Source: an uncultured Clostridia bacterium (GTDB lineage Bacteria > Bacillota > Clostridia > Oscillospirales > UBA644). From it: DNA of 37,222 nt. The notes beneath the pieces are model-generated. The model was given only the letters and a program-made list of their open reading frames with translations. It was not told the origin of the DNA and ran no database searches. The position numbers and the translations under genes are program-made. Positions 7,344 to 15,150 of this stretch are shown piece by piece; positions within the stretch are counted from its first letter, which is position 1, and each line of letters starts with the position of its first letter. The stretch covers positions 1-37,222 of the forward strand of contig CAOJUB010000019.1 in the NCBI GenBank assembly GCA_948443805.1. The letters are read 5' to 3'.

Positions 7344-8030
7344 ATGAGATTGGACGCTTATCTGTGCCGGGGCGGCTATTCCCGCAGGGAAGCGCAGAAG
7401 ATGATCAAAATAAAATCAGTTACCGTCAACGGGATTGTTCAGAATAATCTTTCTTTTCCGGTAAAAGAAGGAGATTTGGTTTTGGCAGCTGGCGAAGAAG
7501 TCTGGGGACAGGAATGGATTTATCTGGTTTTGAATAAACCTGCCGGATATATTTGCACCACAGATCCCGGCACGCAGTGCGTATTGAACCTGATTCCGAA
7601 AAAATACCGGATTAAGGGGCTTTCTCCCGTCGGACGGCTGGATAAAGAGACTACCGGTCTTTTATTCCTGTCAAATGACGGACAATTAATTCACCGGATG
7701 ATTTCTCCCGGAAAACACCTTTCCAAAGAATATGCCGCGCTGCTCCGCGATCCGTTAACAGAAGAACAGGCGGGTCGGATTTCTTCCGGTCTTACCCTGG
7801 CGGACGGGACGGTCTGCCGCCCTGCGGAAGTGACCGGCCTTGGGGAAAAACAGGTTTCGATTGTTCTGACCGAAGGTAAATATCATCAGGTTCGGCGGAT
7901 GTTTGCCGCCGTTGGAAATTATGTTTGCGAACTGCGGCGGACGCGGGTGGGAAATTTCCGCCTGGAGGAACTGAAAGAAGGCGAGTGCCGGTTGCTTTCC
8001 GCAGATACAGTCCGGAGGATTTTTGAATGA
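7344..8030 (+). CDS. rsuA: RsuA-family 16S rRNA pseudouridine synthase
   Basis: Predicted rRNA pseudouridine synthase of the RsuA/RluB/E/F family, isomerising a uridine in ribosomal RNA (U516 of 16S rRNA if it is true RsuA). The 228 residues fit this family. An S4 RNA-binding domain occupies about 1-60 (MRLDAYLCRGGYSRREAQKM). The catalytic domain follows with LVLNKPAGYICT and the active-site motif GRLDKETTGLLFLSNDG, whose Asp100 is the expected catalytic residue. The closing EGKYHQVRRMFAAVGNYV is also typical. The ATG at 7344 has GAAAGGA 6 bases upstream. Its stop overlaps the next start (ATGA), so the GH42-like gene downstream is translationally coupled. The exact rRNA target is inferred from size only. 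Confidence 0.9.
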   Translation: MRLDAYLCRGGYSRREAQKMIKIKSVTVNGIVQNNLSFPVKEGDLVLAAGEEVWGQEWIYLVLNKPAGYICTTDPGTQCVLNLIPKKYRIKGLSPVGRLDKETTGLLFLSNDGQLIHRMISPGKHLSKEYAALLRDPLTEEQAGRISSGLTLADGTVCRPAEVTGLGEKQVSIVLTEGKYHQVRRMFAAVGNYVCELRRTRVGNFRLEELKEGECRLLSADTVRRIFE

Positions 8031-9475
8031 ACGGTTCGGTTTGCCTGGGCGTTACGGCCGAATACCCCTCTCTGGAATGTATTTCCGATTGCTTTCGGCG
8101 GTCGGAAAACCTGAATGCGGCTGAAATTTTTTTGGACGAAACTTTTTGTTCGGACTTTTTGCCGCTGTATCAGTTTGCTGAAAACCTTTGGCGGCAGAAA
8201 AAGCGCGTGGCTTTTACCTTTGTTCTAGGAAACAGAAAAAAAGGTTTTTTTCAAAATCCGGCAAGGCAAACGGTTTTTCTTCATCATTTGGAAGCTTTTT
8301 GCCGGGATTTTTCGGGTTTGGGAAATCTTGTCGGTCTGAATTTCCATTTTCCATCGGAAGACTTTATTCCGGCGGAATTTCCCGGTTTTTGTTCTTTGGT
8401 TTCCTCTATTTGCTCTGGTTTTCCCGTTTCTCCGGATCTTTATTATTTTTCAAAACGGACTGTGAAAAAATACTTGAGCCATACCTGGGAGGAGCAGCTT
8501 TTTTATCTCGATTTTCTTCGCGGTCTGCAATGGCGCCGTTTTTTTCTCCGGGATTTTTCTAATCTTTCTCTTGCCTTTCTTTCCGGTGCGGGCGGCGTGT
8601 TTACTTCACCGGAGATTTTATGCTCTTATGGAGATCAGCCTCTTCCGTTTCCCGAAAAGGCGTTGCATCTTTTTGGCTCGGCGCGGAGATCCGGGAAAGC
8701 GGCGATTCTGTTTTCTCCGGATTTTATTCAAAATAATGAAGTTTTGCCGGAGAGTGATGTGATTTCTGCGGTATTCTCTCTTTATCGCGATCTTTTGTTT
8801 TACGGGGTTCGGCCGGATGTGACGCCCTCGTTGGGGCAAGGAGATTATTCGGTGGTTTTTTCGCCTTTTTGTTTCGGTTTTTCCCCTGAATTTGATTTTT
8901 CCCAGATGGTTTCTTTTGTTGAAAACGGCGGCGTTTGGGTCTCCGGGCCGTTTACCTATGCCAGCAACAGAGGAAAAAATTCTTCCCGCAGTGTGATGGA
9001 ACGGTTGGCAGAGGTTTTTGTCCGGAGGGCGTTTTTATCAAAGGAGTCGGTTTTGGGCCATTGGAACAGCGGGGAAATTTTTGAAGGCGCTTTTGCTTCC
9101 GAGGGCTATTACCGGGATTCGGATGATTGGGCGTTCGGTGACGATTGTTCGTATATGGTTTGCCGGAAAATCGGCCGGGGCAGGCTGATTTTACTGGGCG
9201 TCATGCCGGTGGGAAAAAGCAGAAAAAAATGGATTGAAACCGTGTTTTCTTTGGGCGGGCTGCGGCCGTCTTTTTCTTTCCCTGCGCTTTGTGAAGCTTT
9301 TTCCGGTACGGAACAAAACGGAGAACCCCTTTGTTTTGACGCGGTGTATTCTCCCGGAAAGAATGGGGAATTTTTTTCGGAAAGCGGAACGATCGATCTT
9401 CTTTCTGGACAGGCCGTTTTCGGCCGACGTTTTGTTGAAAAAGATCGTTTATATCTCTATAAAAAAATGCGCTGA
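8027..9475 (+). CDS. Unrecognised protein with a GH42 beta-galactosidase-like trimerisation domain
   Basis: A 482-residue cytoplasmic protein without signal peptide or clear membrane segment. Residues about 223-345 look like the glutamine-amidotransferase-like trimerisation domain of GH42 beta-galactosidases: AAILFSPDFIQNN, a helix SLYRDLLFYGVRPDV, then YSVVFSPFCFGFS and VSFVENGGVWVSGP. The first 220 residues could be a reduced, divergent barrel, but I cannot see the NE-type acid/base or the nucleophile Glu motifs of GH42. The C-terminal 100 residues form a beta-rich tail. The protein is strikingly rich in Phe, and the coding strand is rich in T runs. Its ATG overlaps the rsuA stop (ATGA). 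The pairing of a pseudouridine synthase with a glycosidase-like protein is unexplained. It may be a non-catalytic or highly divergent GH42 relative; the function is unknown. Confidence 0.6.
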   Translation: MNGSVCLGVTAEYPSLECISDCFRRSENLNAAEIFLDETFCSDFLPLYQFAENLWRQKKRVAFTFVLGNRKKGFFQNPARQTVFLHHLEAFCRDFSGLGNLVGLNFHFPSEDFIPAEFPGFCSLVSSICSGFPVSPDLYYFSKRTVKKYLSHTWEEQLFYLDFLRGLQWRRFFLRDFSNLSLAFLSGAGGVFTSPEILCSYGDQPLPFPEKALHLFGSARRSGKAAILFSPDFIQNNEVLPESDVISAVFSLYRDLLFYGVRPDVTPSLGQGDYSVVFSPFCFGFSPEFDFSQMVSFVENGGVWVSGPFTYASNRGKNSSRSVMERLAEVFVRRAFLSKESVLGHWNSGEIFEGAFASEGYYRDSDDWAFGDDCSYMVCRKIGRGRLILLGVMPVGKSRKKWIETVFSLGGLRPSFSFPALCEAFSGTEQNGEPLCFDAVYSPGKNGEFFSESGTIDLLSGQAVFGRRFVEKDRLYLYKKMR

Positions 9476-9508
9476 AAATGTGTAATATTTCCGGCAGAAA
9501 GGAATCCC

Positions 9509-9665
9509 GTGACCGAAGAGATCAAAAAATATAGCGCTTTGGTATATGGGAAAAAGTATAAATAACGGCAGTCCGGAGGTTTTTCGTTTGAAAAGCCGGG
9601 AGATTCTCTTCTCAGATGAAAACGGCCGGAAATTTTTGTGTTTCTATAAAATAAGGAGGGGTTAA
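9509..9665 (+). other. Two mini-frames with ribosome binding sites in the DUF2461 leader
   Basis: A GTG at 9509 with AAAGGA 5 bases upstream opens an 18-codon frame ending at 9565 (TEEIKKYSALVYGKKYK). A TTG at 9588 with GGAGG 8 bases upstream opens a 25-codon frame ending at 9665, 2 bases before the DUF2461 start. Either could be a leader peptide or chance. No hairpin-plus-T-run was seen in 9476-9667. Confidence 0.25.
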
Positions 9666-9667
9666 CA

Positions 9668-10363
9668 ATGGCTTTTCAGGGATTTTCAAAAAAAGCGGTT
9701 CAATATCTTCATGATGTTTATCAGAATAACAGCAAAGCGTGGTATGAGGCGCATAAAAAGGATTTTGAAGCATATCTGAAAGAACCTTTTTATGAAATGA
9801 TTCTGGAGCTGACGCCGCAGATGAAAAAAATCGACCCTGATTTTATTCTTGAGCCGAAGCGCTGTCTGGCACGGATCTACCGCGACGTTCGCTTTTCCAG
9901 AGACGGTTCTCTGTACCGGAACCGGTTGTGGCTGACTTTTAAGCGCCCGGCTGAAAACTGGCTTGAAATCCCCGCATTTTTCTTCGAACTGACCGAGTCC
10001 GACTGTTCATACGGTATGGGGTATTATACGGCGAAGGCCTCGGATATGGCTGATTTCCGGGATTATATTTCGCAGAATCCGAAATCTTTTCAGGCAGCTG
10101 TCCGGCCGATTGCTGAAAGCGATAGCCTGAGGATTCATGGGGAGACTTATAAAAAGGAAAAACCCGGTGCACCCGCCGGACTGGAAGACTGGTTCCGGTT
10201 GAAAAATTTTTATGTCGGCGCCGTTTCGCCGCTCCAGCAGGCCATGTCTCCCGGGATTGTAAAAACCGTTTCTTCGGCGTTTGACAAGATGAAAGAACTT
10301 TACCGGGTGTTGGCTTTTGATATTCCTGAAATGAAGGCGGAAAAACAAAATGAGTGGTATTGA
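9668..10363 (+). CDS. DUF2461 (TIGR02453) family protein
   Basis: A 231-residue protein of the DUF2461 family, widespread in bacteria and without an assigned reaction. The family hallmarks are present: FSKKAVQYLHDVYQNNSKAWYEAHK near the N-terminus, the motif RIYRDVRFSRD (69-79) followed by SLYRNRLWLTF, and the GYYTAKASDMADFRDYI region. The ATG at 9668 has AAGGAGG 11 bases before it. Its last 14 bases overlap the start of rsmG in another frame, so translation of the two is probably coupled. No ligand can be proposed from sequence. Confidence 0.88.
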   Translation: MAFQGFSKKAVQYLHDVYQNNSKAWYEAHKKDFEAYLKEPFYEMILELTPQMKKIDPDFILEPKRCLARIYRDVRFSRDGSLYRNRLWLTFKRPAENWLEIPAFFFELTESDCSYGMGYYTAKASDMADFRDYISQNPKSFQAAVRPIAESDSLRIHGETYKKEKPGAPAGLEDWFRLKNFYVGAVSPLQQAMSPGIVKTVSSAFDKMKELYRVLAFDIPEMKAEKQNEWY

Positions 10364-11048
10364 AAAAGAAACATTTTTCCGGCTTCTTCGGGAACAGTGC
10401 GTACTTCCGGTAAACGATTGTCAGGCGGAACAGTTTTATCGGTATTACGGTGAACTTTGCCGGGTAAATGCTTATATGAATCTGACGGCGATTACCGAAC
10501 CGGAAGCGGTTATAAAAAAGCATTTCTGCGACAGCCTTCTGCCGCTTTCGCTGCCGCATCTTACAGAAGGCCGTTGCTGCGTTGACGTTGGTTCCGGCGC
10601 CGGGTTTCCCGGGATTCCGATCGGGATCATGCGTCCGGACTTACAGATCACGCTGTTGGATTCTCTGGGAAAAAGAGTGGAATTCCTTTCGATGATCTGC
10701 CGCGAACTTTCGCTTGAAAACTGCCGTGCGGTCAAAAGCCGCGCCGAAGATGCAAAAGAATACAGAGAATCTTTTGACGTTGCCTTTTCCCGGGGGGTGG
10801 CGCGTCTTTCGGTTCTTTCGGAATACTGTCTTCCTTTGGTTAAAAAGGGCGGTGTGATGATCGCTCTGAAATCCCTTTCCGCCCGGGATGAGGCGGCCGA
10901 AGCAACGCATGCGGCGGAAGTTCTCGGCGGACGGATCTGCGGCGTATTCGGAGGGGAAGAACGCAATGCGGTAGTGATTGAAAAGGTTTTGCCAACGCCT
11001 GAAAAGTATCCGCGCAGAGCCGGAATTCCGGAAAAGAGGCCTCTCTGA
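10350..11048 (+). CDS. rsmG: 16S rRNA m7G527 methyltransferase
   Basis: Methylates N7 of G527 in 16S rRNA using S-adenosylmethionine; loss in other bacteria gives low-level streptomycin resistance. The 232 residues match the family. The N-terminal MNLTAITEPEAVIKKHFCDSLL is typical. The SAM-binding motif CVDVGSGAGFPGIP lies at about 77-90, followed by LLDSLGKRVEFL and the later DVAFSRGVA and LVKKGGVMIALKS segments. It overlaps the DUF2461 gene by 14 bases. In many Firmicutes rsmG lies near the origin beside mnmG and parA; here it does not, since those genes are absent from the neighbourhood. Confidence 0.95.
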   Translation: MSGIEKETFFRLLREQCVLPVNDCQAEQFYRYYGELCRVNAYMNLTAITEPEAVIKKHFCDSLLPLSLPHLTEGRCCVDVGSGAGFPGIPIGIMRPDLQITLLDSLGKRVEFLSMICRELSLENCRAVKSRAEDAKEYRESFDVAFSRGVARLSVLSEYCLPLVKKGGVMIALKSLSARDEAAEATHAAEVLGGRICGVFGGEERNAVVIEKVLPTPEKYPRRAGIPEKRPL

Positions 11049-11088
11049 TTTTTTTCATTTATTATTTGAGAGAAGAAAGGAGAACGCC

Positions 11089-11625
11089 GTGAAATATGCA
11101 ATAGAATTATATTTTGACAAGGAAACCGAAAAGAAACTTTATCATTATGCCAAAAGAATTGCTGAGGAAAAAATCAGCACAAAGTTTTTGGAATGGAAGA
11201 CCCGGCCGCACCTTACATTGGCTTGTTTTCAGGAGGTTGATGAGCCGCTGTGCATAGAGCGGTTAAAGGTTTTTGCACAGGATCATCAAGCGATGCCTGC
11301 TTTTCTCGGCTCTGTCGGAATGTTTACCGATACGAAAACAATCTTTCTTTCTCCGGTAATGAATCATAGTATGTATCGGTTTCAGCGGGAATTATATGAG
11401 TCTTTTGGCGATTTTGACGCCGGCGGCTTTGCGTGGTATTGTCCGGATCGGTGGACGCCGCACTGTACGGTCGCCCTTACCGGTGAGGATAACGATGATG
11501 CTTTTTTTCAGGCAAGCGATTTATTGCTGCATGAATTTGAGAAAATAAGCGGTGTATTTACAGAGATCGGCTTGGTTAAAATAACGTTTCCGGTAGAAGA
11601 GATTTTTACGATACATTTAAGTTGA
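11089..11625 (+). CDS. 2H phosphoesterase (2'-5' RNA ligase-like) protein
   Basis: A 178-residue protein with two spaced His motifs, HLTL at 41-44 and HCTV at 125-128, the hallmark of the 2H phosphoesterase superfamily. This superfamily includes 2'-5' RNA ligases/ThpR and cyclic phosphodiesterases that act on 2',3'-cyclic phosphates. The Thr before His in the first motif is replaced by Arg-Pro and the second reads TPHCTV, within the range of the family. It starts at a GTG at 11089 with AAAGGAG 6 bases upstream; the in-frame ATG at 10978 lies inside rsmG. The gap to rsmG is 40 bases, so it probably shares that transcript. Ligase versus cyclic phosphodiesterase activity cannot be decided. Confidence 0.8.
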   Translation: MKYAIELYFDKETEKKLYHYAKRIAEEKISTKFLEWKTRPHLTLACFQEVDEPLCIERLKVFAQDHQAMPAFLGSVGMFTDTKTIFLSPVMNHSMYRFQRELYESFGDFDAGGFAWYCPDRWTPHCTVALTGEDNDDAFFQASDLLLHEFEKISGVFTEIGLVKITFPVEEIFTIHLS

Positions 11626-11734
11626 TTTTAACACGGAAGCAAGGTTTGCTGAAAAAGAACCGTTTACATGCAATAATACGGTCTGTTTGTCATACAGGAA
11701 AAGGGTATGGCCCGGTAATTGAATTTTTCCCAAG

Positions 11735-11764
11735 AAAAAAGGCGGAAAATTTTCCGCCTTTTTT
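11735..11764. terminator. Perfect bidirectional rho-independent terminator
   Basis: A perfect 30-base palindrome, six A's then GGCGGAAAATTTTCCGCC then six T's, lies between converging genes. It can stop the rsmG/2H transcript from the left and the symporter transcript from the right, whose stop codon is 1 base away. Confidence 0.92.
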
Positions 11765-11765
11765 C

Positions 11766-13382
11766 TTATTGTTCGTTTTTGATCGCTTCTTCCTGTTCCT
11801 GCTGAATTGCCGGATCGTAAGAAAGCATCGGTTTGATGTCTGTTTTCTTTTTCAGTTTTCTGTCGACGTAGTTTTTGGTGATCCGGTAAACCAGTGCGGA
11901 AAGCGAGATTACGCCAATCAGGTTGGGAATCATCATCATTCCGTTAAAGGTGTCGGATATATCCCAGGCAAGGGAGGAGGTCATGACCGCGCCGCTCATG
12001 ATCATCAAGACAAAGAAAACCTTATAGATCATGGTATATTTGGTTCCAAACAGGTATTCCCACGCTTTGGTTCCGTAATGCGACCAGCCGAGAACGGTTG
12101 TAAAAGCAAAAAGGAGAAGTGCAATGGCAATGAAAATACTGCCCAGATGAATTTCCCCGACAGCAAAAACACTGTCAAAGGCTTTGGCTACCAGCGTTGC
12201 GTCACCGGAGGTTCCTTCGGCAAGAAGACCGGTATTCAGATCAATAACGCCGGAGGTCAGAATTACGAGAGCCGTCATGGTGCATACGATTATCGTATCG
12301 GCAAAAACTTCGAAAATTCCCCACATACCCTGAACGACAGGTTCTTTTACATTGGAGTTTGAATGAACCATGACCGAGGAGCCAAGCCCCGCTTCGTTAG
12401 AAAATACGCCTCGTTTAAAGCCCCAGGTAATAACACTTGACAGGGCGATTCCCGTTGCGCCGCCCCATGCCGCTTTCGCGGTGAACGCGCTTTGGAAGAT
12501 CGAGGCGAACGCTGCGCCGACGGCTTGATAATTGACCCCGATAATAACAAGGGAACCGAGAATAAAGGCGCAGACCATAAACGGAACAACCTTTTCCGCA
12601 AAGTTTGCAATTCGCTGGATTCCGCCGATGATAATCAGCGCAGCGAAAATCATCAGAACGATTCCGATTAATATTTTGTACAGATCAATCCCAAAAATCA
12701 TAGTTTCCGACAGGGCGGGAATGACAAACGCGCCCTCAATATTGGCGACAATTTTATTGACCTGACCCATATTTCCGATACCGAAAGAGGCCAGCAGGGT
12801 AAAGAGTGAAAAGAATACGGCAAGTATTTTTCCGACGGTTTTGAATCCCTTTTTTCTGCCGAGTCCGTCCTGCAAATAATACATGGCGCCGCCCGACCAT
12901 TCTCCCTTGCTGTTTTTTCTCCGGTAATAGATGCCAAGAACGTTTTCCGAGTAGTTTGTCATCATGCCGAAAAAGGCTGCCAGCCACATCCAGAACACCG
13001 CGCCCGGTCCGCCGGAAACAATCGCCGCTGCAACGCCGGCAATATTGCCTACGCCGATTGTCGCTGCAAGCGCTGTGCAGAGCGCCTGGAACTGAGAAAT
13101 TGCCGATTTATCCTTGACATGCCCGGACACCTGTTTTTTAAAAACGCTTCCGATTGTTTGCCGGAACCAGTGGCCGATATGGGTAATCTGGAAAAACCGG
13201 GTGAGGATTGTCATCAGGATTCCTGTTCCCAGCAGCAGAACCAACCCGATTTTGACCCAGACAAAATCATTGATCGCATTGTTTACATCGGTAATTGTCT
13301 GCACAATTCCGTTTTCTTTGCAGCCGGAAAACAGCAGCAGAAAACAGGAAAGCAGAGCGATAAAGGGGAGTTTCTTTTTCAT
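11766..13382 (-). CDS. Sodium:alanine/glycine symporter (AGCS family) with an unusual lipobox-like N-terminus
   Basis: Membrane carrier that takes up alanine or glycine with Na+ or H+. The protein has 538 residues with many hydrophobic helices. The AGCS family signature region is present (AAIVSGGPGAVFWMWLAAFFGM; GNIAGVAAAI; GGAMYYLQDGLG; GVFSNEAGLGSS). The C-terminal tail is hydrophilic. Unlike typical AGCS proteins, it begins with MKKKLPFIALLSCFLLLFSGC, which looks like a lipoprotein signal peptide with an LFSGC lipobox, about 20 residues before the usual family start. There is no later Met near that position and AAAGGA precedes this ATG by 10 bases. A tandem glycine riboswitch and terminator lie in its leader, so glycine is a probable substrate and effector. 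Confidence 0.92.
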   Translation of the reverse strand: MKKKLPFIALLSCFLLLFSGCKENGIVQTITDVNNAINDFVWVKIGLVLLLGTGILMTILTRFFQITHIGHWFRQTIGSVFKKQVSGHVKDKSAISQFQALCTALAATIGVGNIAGVAAAIVSGGPGAVFWMWLAAFFGMMTNYSENVLGIYYRRKNSKGEWSGGAMYYLQDGLGRKKGFKTVGKILAVFFSLFTLLASFGIGNMGQVNKIVANIEGAFVIPALSETMIFGIDLYKILIGIVLMIFAALIIIGGIQRIANFAEKVVPFMVCAFILGSLVIIGVNYQAVGAAFASIFQSAFTAKAAWGGATGIALSSVITWGFKRGVFSNEAGLGSSVMVHSNSNVKEPVVQGMWGIFEVFADTIIVCTMTALVILTSGVIDLNTGLLAEGTSGDATLVAKAFDSVFAVGEIHLGSIFIAIALLLFAFTTVLGWSHYGTKAWEYLFGTKYTMIYKVFFVLMIMSGAVMTSSLAWDISDTFNGMMMIPNLIGVISLSALVYRITKNYVDRKLKKKTDIKPMLSYDPAIQQEQEEAIKNEQ

Positions 13383-13433
13383 TTCAGACCATTCCTTTCT
13401 GATTCTTCTTCAAACTGTCCGGAAAAGCTGGAT

Positions 13434-13468
13434 AAAAAAACAGAGTATTGCTTTGTAACAATACTCTG
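13434..13468 (-). terminator. Riboswitch expression-platform terminator
   Basis: On the minus strand CAGAGTATTG and CAATACTCTG form a perfect 10-bp stem with an 8-base loop, followed by seven T's. It sits directly after the second glycine aptamer and before the symporter ribosome binding site, so it is the likely switch point of the leader. Confidence 0.88.
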
Positions 13469-13493
13469 CCAATTTAAGCGCGTAGGTTTTTTC

Positions 13494-13651
13494 CATCTGT
13501 CCTTTTGCCTGAGAGTTTTGGGTTTCCCCTTGCACCTTCGGCCCCTGCGTAAAGCAGACTTCTCCAGAGTACTATCTGTTATCAGTCGTGTTAAAAAACT
13601 ACCTGAGAGCGTTACTCCTTCGGTCGCCAAAAACGGCGGTTTCCTGATAAC
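13494..13651 (-). promoter_or_regulatory. Tandem glycine riboswitch
   Basis: Reading the minus strand, aptamer 1 is closed by an 8-bp P1 stem (GTTATCAG at 13651-13644 with CTGATAAC at 13585-13578). It holds the core CCGAAGGAGTAACGCTCTCAGG. Aptamer 2 (about 13577-13494) holds GGGGCCGAAGGTGCAAGGGG and the textbook ending AACTCTCAGGCAAAAGGACA. The short linker and two CTCTCAGG cores mark the cooperative tandem arrangement. An intrinsic terminator follows. Because the controlled gene is an amino-acid importer, glycine is more likely to turn it off than on, but the direction needs folding of the alternative structures. Confidence 0.93.
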
Positions 13652-13680
13652 TTCATATAGTTTTATTCAGTTTATACCTT

Positions 13681-13709
13681 ATTTTACCATTTTTTTTGCA
13701 TAATTGCAA
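13681..13709 (-). promoter_or_regulatory. Promoter of the glycine riboswitch/symporter transcript
   Basis: TTGCAA (13709-13704) and TAAAAT (13686-13681) on the minus strand are separated by 17 bases, placing transcription start some 25 bases before aptamer 1. Confidence 0.7.
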
Positions 13710-13792
13710 GAGACTTCCGCTATCTGTCAATTTTATTTTGCAAAAAATTCTTTTTTGTTTTTCTGAGCGAACTGGAAAGGGGGTTCATTGCT

Positions 13793-15031
13793 TTACAGTT
13801 CCGTTACGTCTTTTCGTTTCCGGGTCTGCCAGTTTCCGGAGGTGAAATCGGGCATTGCCTGCGGCATTCCGCCCTGAAGAATCGACTGTTCGGAAAGTAC
13901 CGAGACGGCCATCCAGCTTGCGGCGTCGTAGACATCGATCGGCATATCGCTTTTGGTTTTCAGCGCTTCAATAAACGCGCGGTAGGCGAAATAGTCCATG
14001 CCGCCGTGGCCGGTGGACATTTCTTCGGGCGTGATTTTTTTCCATAATTCCGGCAGATAGTCTTTTTCGTATTCGGTCGCGTTGTTAATCAGTTCCTGAT
14101 AGCTGCGGACCGGATCGAAATATTTCTCCGGATGAACGCCTTCCAGAAAAACCGTGTTGGTTGCCTGCTCATACATGCCTTTGGTTCCGCGGACGGTGAA
14201 ATCACGGGAATAGAAGCGGGGGAGGGTGGTGTCAAGCTTGAGGGTAATGGTTTCTCCGCCGGCGCATTTAAGGATGGTTGTAACGATATCTCCCTGTGCA
14301 AATTCCGCATTCTGCATATAATCCGGGACGGTTTTACTTTTCTTTTGTTCCTGGATATAGTCGTGCAGTCCCGCTGCTTTCGAGGCGACCGAGGTTACCG
14401 AAACGATCCGGTTTCCGCGGTTGATATCCAGCAGCTTCGCAATCGGGCCCAGTTCATGGGTGGGATAGTTTTCGCAGCAGCGGTGCAGATAGTTCCGGTA
14501 GCGGTAATGCCGGTTTTCTATGCCCCAGGCAACCTCGCTGCGCAGATCATGCGCATAAGCCCCGGCACAGTGCACAATCTGGCCGAAAAGGCCGCGCCGC
14601 GCCATCGCTGTGGCCAGCAGCTCATCTTTGCCGTAACAGCAATTTTCCAGAAACATATATGGGGTTTTGGTCTGTTCGTAAACAGATACCAGCCTGCGGC
14701 AGTTGTCCATGGCGTATTCACCGCCGACTTCGCTGCCGACCGGAATGCCTTTTTGCATGGCGTATACGGCAATTTCGGTATGTGATTCCCAGGAAGTAAA
14801 GATCACGACGGCGTCGATTCCCTTGACTTCCAGCGCTTTTTTATAGTCGGTAAAAACCGGGGGCGTTTCTCCCCGTTTTTCGGCAATTTCTTTTGCGATT
14901 TCCTGCGCGCGGTCTTCATAGCTGTCACAGACCGAGACGATGTTGACGTCGTCCATTTTCAGAAGCGTTCCCTTTGTTACGTCCCGGCCCCTGTTTCCCA
15001 GACCGATAACGGCAAGATTGATTGTTTTCAT
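13793..15031 (-). CDS. Gfo/Idh/MocA oxidoreductase-fold protein, GH109 (alpha-N-acetylgalactosaminidase)-like
   Basis: A 412-residue protein with an N-terminal NAD(P)-binding motif (VIGLGNRG at 8-15) and acidic strand end (VSVCDSYED). The rest resembles family GH109, which cleaves glycosides through an NAD-dependent oxidation-elimination mechanism. Seen are SEVGGEYAMDNC (100-111), FLENCCYG (127-134), GAYAHDLR with Tyr159/His161 (157-164), YPTHELGP with Tyr189/His192, INRGNR, RFYSRD with Tyr274, GGMDYFAYRAFIEAL, and PDFTSGNW near the end. The Tyr/His positions match the active-site residues described for GH109. The start at 15031 has AGGA 9 bases upstream. It has its own promoter (15074-15102). 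It could instead be an ordinary sugar dehydrogenase, but the GH109-like signature is extensive. No signal peptide, so it would act on imported sugars. Confidence 0.82.
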   Translation of the reverse strand: MKTINLAVIGLGNRGRDVTKGTLLKMDDVNIVSVCDSYEDRAQEIAKEIAEKRGETPPVFTDYKKALEVKGIDAVVIFTSWESHTEIAVYAMQKGIPVGSEVGGEYAMDNCRRLVSVYEQTKTPYMFLENCCYGKDELLATAMARRGLFGQIVHCAGAYAHDLRSEVAWGIENRHYRYRNYLHRCCENYPTHELGPIAKLLDINRGNRIVSVTSVASKAAGLHDYIQEQKKSKTVPDYMQNAEFAQGDIVTTILKCAGGETITLKLDTTLPRFYSRDFTVRGTKGMYEQATNTVFLEGVHPEKYFDPVRSYQELINNATEYEKDYLPELWKKITPEEMSTGHGGMDYFAYRAFIEALKTKSDMPIDVYDAASWMAVSVLSEQSILQGGMPQAMPDFTSGNWQTRKRKDVTEL

Positions 15032-15073
15032 TTTCTTTTTTCCTTTCGATTCCTGCTGCGTTTTCTTACTGTT

Positions 15074-15102
15074 ACAATAGCACATTTGGCAGAATTTGTC
15101 AA
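15074..15102 (-). promoter_or_regulatory. Promoter for the GH109-like gene
   Basis: TTGACA (15102-15097) and TATTGT (15079-15074) on the minus strand are separated by 17 bases, about 45 bases before the start codon. Confidence 0.72.
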
Positions 15103-15150
15103 TAGTTTTTTCTGTTTTTTTATAAAATTCCGAGTTTGTTTTTTTTCCGG

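Noticed and set aside
13740-13757. AT-only inverted repeat CAAAAAATTCTTTTTTG as terminator of the GH109-like gene
   Set aside because: The stem is almost only A-T pairs and short; too weak to call.
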